Source of the DNA: Ardenticatenales bacterium
GTDB lineage: Bacteria > Chloroflexota > Anaerolineae > Promineifilales > Promineifilaceae
DNA length: 64,000 nt
Assembly (NCBI GenBank): GCA_020634515.1
Contig: JACKBL010000002.1
Location: 310,001 to 374,000, forward strand
Direction: 5' to 3'
This document shows, in pieces, positions 61,672 through 64,000 of this stretch; within the stretch, counting starts at the first letter, position 1; the number at the start of each line of letters is the position of its first letter. The notes below the pieces were generated by a model, which saw only the letters and a list, made by a program, of their open reading frames with translations, was not told where the DNA came from and ran no database searches. The translations under genes and the position numbers were made by a program.

Positions 61672-63849
61672 TCATCCATCCTGGGGCGTTCCGCGCAGGG
61701 GGAACGCTTCGGGACTGGCTTCGACGTTGACGGTGACTTCGCAGTTGGGCAGGGCGGTATCGTAATCGGCGCCGCCATCGAAGTAATCGTCCTCGCTGCC
61801 GCAGTTGGCGCTGTCATTTCCCGGACCACCGATGATCAGGTCGTCCCCGGCGCCACCCCAGAAGGTGTCATCACCGTCCAGCCCCGTGAGTTGGTCGTTG
61901 CCGTTTTCGCCCAGTATCTGGTCGCTGCCGGCATTTCCGCTGATCTGATCATCCCCCGTTCCCCCACAAATCACATCGTCCCCGTCCCCGCCCAGAATCG
62001 TATCATCCCCACCCCGCGCAAAAATCACGTCATTCCCCGCCGTGCCCACCAGTTGGTCCGCCCCCTCCGTGCCCAGAATCGTCGGCGTGAGACCGGCGCA
62101 GGCCGGCGCGACGATGGTCATGGCGATGCCGGCATTATTGCCCAAATCGGCATCCAACACGTCGCTGACAATCGTGGCCGTATTCGTGATCGTCCCATCC
62201 GTATCCGGTATCACGGAAATGTACAACGAGAAAGCGGTATTTGCCGCCAGTCCGGGGAAAAGGCAGGTGACGGCGTGCGCCTGGGGATCGTAACTGCATT
62301 CGGCGACGTTGCTGCCGGCATACGTCACATCTGGCGACAACCGATCCACAATCGCCACGTTGGGCGCGGGGCCGGGGCCACCGTTCGCCATTATCAGTTC
62401 ATACGTCAGCGGCATGCCCGTTTGTGGCTGCGGCGTGTTCGCCTGCATCGTCAGGGACACGTCGGCCAGGCTGCCAAAGACGACGTAAGTTTCGCCCGCG
62501 TTGAACTTGTCGTGTGGGTCGGCGCGGAAAGCGCCAAAAATGAGGTCGGGGATGCCGTCGTTGGTCAGGTCGCCGTTGGCGACGCCAATGCCGAAGTAGT
62601 CGGCGGGATCAATGCCGTTGAAATAGAAGTTGGCAATGTCTCCCACATGGTAGTAGCCGGCGTCCAGCGGTCCGTAGACGATGAAGGCGCGCCCCGCTTC
62701 CATGCGCCCGTCGGGGTCGGAGGTGGTGGCGCCGATCATCAGGTCATCGTAGCCATCCAGGTTGAGGTCGCCGCTGCGCGCGCCCACGCCCAGGTGGTCT
62801 TCCTGGCCCAGGCCGCTGATGGTGATGTCCGCGTCGCTGTTTAGGTCCCAAGTGCCGGCAGAACGTGGCCCAAACAACACGTACAACTCCCCCGCATTCA
62901 GCACGCCGCTCCCCTCCGCCGCCCACGCGCCCACCAGCAAATCAAGGTGTCCGTCGTGGTTGATGTCCCCCGTGTCCACGCCATACCCGGAGAGATCGCC
63001 CCGCCGCTTTCCCTTAATGAGCAAGTCCGCTTGCGCCAGTTCCACCGTCATGCCCGCGCCAAACGGCCCGAAAACGACGTAAGTTTCGCCGGCATCCTCG
63101 CGCCCGTCCGGGTCCGCCTGCCGCGCGCCCACGGTCAAATCCTCGTAGCCGTCCCCGTTCACGTCCCCGCCGGCCACGCCCACGCCCGTTTCATCAAACG
63201 GATCAATGCCGTTGAAGGTCACGTCGCGGATGTCGTTCAATTCATAGACGCCCGGCGCGAATGGGCCAAAAATGATGTACGCCTCGCCCGCGTTTTCCCG
63301 TCCATCCGGGTCGGCGCGCCGCGCGCCAATCGTCAGGTCATTGATGCCGTCCGCGTTAAAATCCCCCACAGCCACGCCAATGCCCGAATGGTCGCCGGCA
63401 TCAATCCCATGAATGGTCACGTCCGCGTCCGTACTCAGTTCCAGAGACCCTGCCGCCAGCGGACCAAACAAGATGTATGTCTCGCCGGCATCCTCGCGCC
63501 CGTCCGGGTCCGCCTGCCGCGCCCCAATCACCAGGTCGGGCAGCCCGTCCATGTTCAGGTCGCCTACGTCCTGCCGAATGCCGGAAAGGTCTACGGCATG
63601 AACGCCGTTGATGGTCAGGTTGCGCGCCTGGTCAATCTCGCGCACCACCACGGGGTTGGCGGCCGGTGGCGGCGCGGCCTGTGCGCTCCACCGCAGCGCC
63701 CACAAGCTAAGGCTCGTGAGCAGCAGGGTGAGGGTGGTTAGATTTAATAGCCGCCGGGTGCGGGCGGGGGAACAGGGGAGCAGGGGAGCGCGTTCATGGC
63801 TGTCAGCGGACAAGGCTTCCTCCGTTGGTTGGTGGGGTGATGATCCCAA
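61672..63849 (-). CDS. Secreted FG-GAP propeller protein with DUF11 and RTX calcium-binding repeats
   Basis: 725 residues if the TTG at 63849 is the start; no ATG gives the signal-like segment LLNLTTLTLLLTSLSLWALRWSAQA (about 34-58), so the start is uncertain. Seven FG-GAP repeats follow (VGDLNMDGLPDLVIGARQADPDG type, about 75-460), forming an integrin-alpha-like propeller with Asp-rich calcium loops. A DUF11-type sandwich is at about 470-590. Then five or six RTX nonapeptide repeats (GTAGNDVIFARGGDDTILGGDGDDVI) run to about 700. A surface adhesin or matrix protein is likely. The next gene upstream stops 1 base before the TTG. Confidence 0.85.
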   Translation of the reverse strand: MGSSPHQPTEEALSADSHERAPLLPCSPARTRRLLNLTTLTLLLTSLSLWALRWSAQAAPPPAANPVVVREIDQARNLTINGVHAVDLSGIRQDVGDLNMDGLPDLVIGARQADPDGREDAGETYILFGPLAAGSLELSTDADVTIHGIDAGDHSGIGVAVGDFNADGINDLTIGARRADPDGRENAGEAYIIFGPFAPGVYELNDIRDVTFNGIDPFDETGVGVAGGDVNGDGYEDLTVGARQADPDGREDAGETYVVFGPFGAGMTVELAQADLLIKGKRRGDLSGYGVDTGDINHDGHLDLLVGAWAAEGSGVLNAGELYVLFGPRSAGTWDLNSDADITISGLGQEDHLGVGARSGDLNLDGYDDLMIGATTSDPDGRMEAGRAFIVYGPLDAGYYHVGDIANFYFNGIDPADYFGIGVANGDLTNDGIPDLIFGAFRADPHDKFNAGETYVVFGSLADVSLTMQANTPQPQTGMPLTYELIMANGGPGPAPNVAIVDRLSPDVTYAGSNVAECSYDPQAHAVTCLFPGLAANTAFSLYISVIPDTDGTITNTATIVSDVLDADLGNNAGIAMTIVAPACAGLTPTILGTEGADQLVGTAGNDVIFARGGDDTILGGDGDDVICGGTGDDQISGNAGSDQILGENGNDQLTGLDGDDTFWGGAGDDLIIGGPGNDSANCGSEDDYFDGGADYDTALPNCEVTVNVEASPEAFPLRGTPQDG

Positions 63850-64000
63850 TTACACAAAGGCGCTGATGCCCGTCATTTCGCGCCCGACTATCAAGAGGTT
63901 GATTTCGTTGGTCCCTTCGTAGGTGTAGATGGCTTCCGCGTCGAGCATGAGGCGGGCGATGTGGTTTTCAATCAGGATGCCATTGCCGCCCAAGATTTCT
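63850..64000 (-). CDS. Acyl-CoA dehydrogenase C-terminus (partial, continues beyond window)
   Basis: The last ~49 codons of a minus-strand gene read ILGGNGILIENHIARLMLDAEAIYTYEGTNEINLL and end GISAFV then TAA (63852-63850). This is the C-terminal helix bundle of an acyl-CoA dehydrogenase. Unlike the 56111 gene it keeps the YEGTNEI glutamate, and the ending resembles glutaryl-CoA dehydrogenase-like proteins. The remainder lies outside the window. Confidence 0.88.
   Translation of the reverse strand, partial: EILGGNGILIENHIARLMLDAEAIYTYEGTNEINLLIVGREMTGISAFV

Overview
The window looks like chromosomal DNA of a GC-rich Chloroflexota bacterium, probably of the Anaerolineae/Caldilineae type. This is inferred from gene content, without any database search. 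Pointers are solute-binding lipoproteins with VEKEVTRVV-type linkers, NB-ARC/TPR-type regulators in decay, many secreted proteins with Thr/Pro-rich linkers, and intergenic regions full of small palindromic repeats. No rRNA, tRNA or CRISPR array was seen. An octamer palindrome, TGCCGGCA, recurs about 70 times across the window, inside genes and between them.

Layout. 1-4.8 kb (+): a partial beta-propeller-like protein and two tandem arylsulfotransferase-family proteins. 4.9-7.0 kb (-): an alpha/beta-hydrolase lipoprotein. 7.5-15.2 kb (-): four ABC exporter half-transporters forming two heterodimer pairs. They are preceded by a near-consensus promoter, a 26-codon leader ORF and a terminator/antiterminator, which together suggest transcription attenuation. 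15.2-16.8 kb: remnants of an NB-ARC/TPR-type regulator. 17.1-18.7 kb (+): a lower-GC pair, a V8-like serine protease and a small lipoprotein, bordered by repeat clusters. 19.5-22.3 kb (-): a secreted GH38 family enzyme. 22.5-24.5 kb (+): an Lrp/AsnC regulator and a Cys/Met-metabolism PLP enzyme. 24.7-27.3 kb (-): membrane proteins and a c-type cytochrome. 27.3-33.9 kb (-): a complete oligopeptide/dipeptide ABC importer. 34.4-37.6 kb: a secreted esterase/peptidase-like hydrolase, a membrane protein and a LON-domain protein.

37.7-54.5 kb is a coherent beta-glucan (laminarin-like) utilisation locus. A divergent LacI regulator with three operator-like sites faces a sugar-binding lipoprotein and two permeases. 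These are followed on the same strand by a giant CBM/Calx-beta/GH16 protein, a GH16 lipoprotein, an 1155-residue protein resembling beta-1,3-glucan phosphorylases (GH149/GH161 type) and a cytoplasmic GH3 beta-glucosidase. The inferred flow is outside cleavage by GH16, import of oligosaccharides, then phosphorolysis and hydrolysis inside. No importer ATPase is encoded here, so a shared MsiK-like ATPase would be needed.

54.9-64 kb (-): thiolase and acyl-CoA dehydrogenase (beta-oxidation), an NB-ARC/TPR pseudogene interrupted by a TA-flanked 105-bp hairpin element, a molybdopterin oxidoreductase, an FG-GAP/RTX secreted protein and the C-terminus of a second acyl-CoA dehydrogenase.

The most notable points are the leader/attenuator of the exporter operon, the iterated octamer, the nested mobile-like palindromic elements (some supplying the stop codons of neighbouring genes), and a GH16 domain apparently inserted inside a carbohydrate-binding domain.
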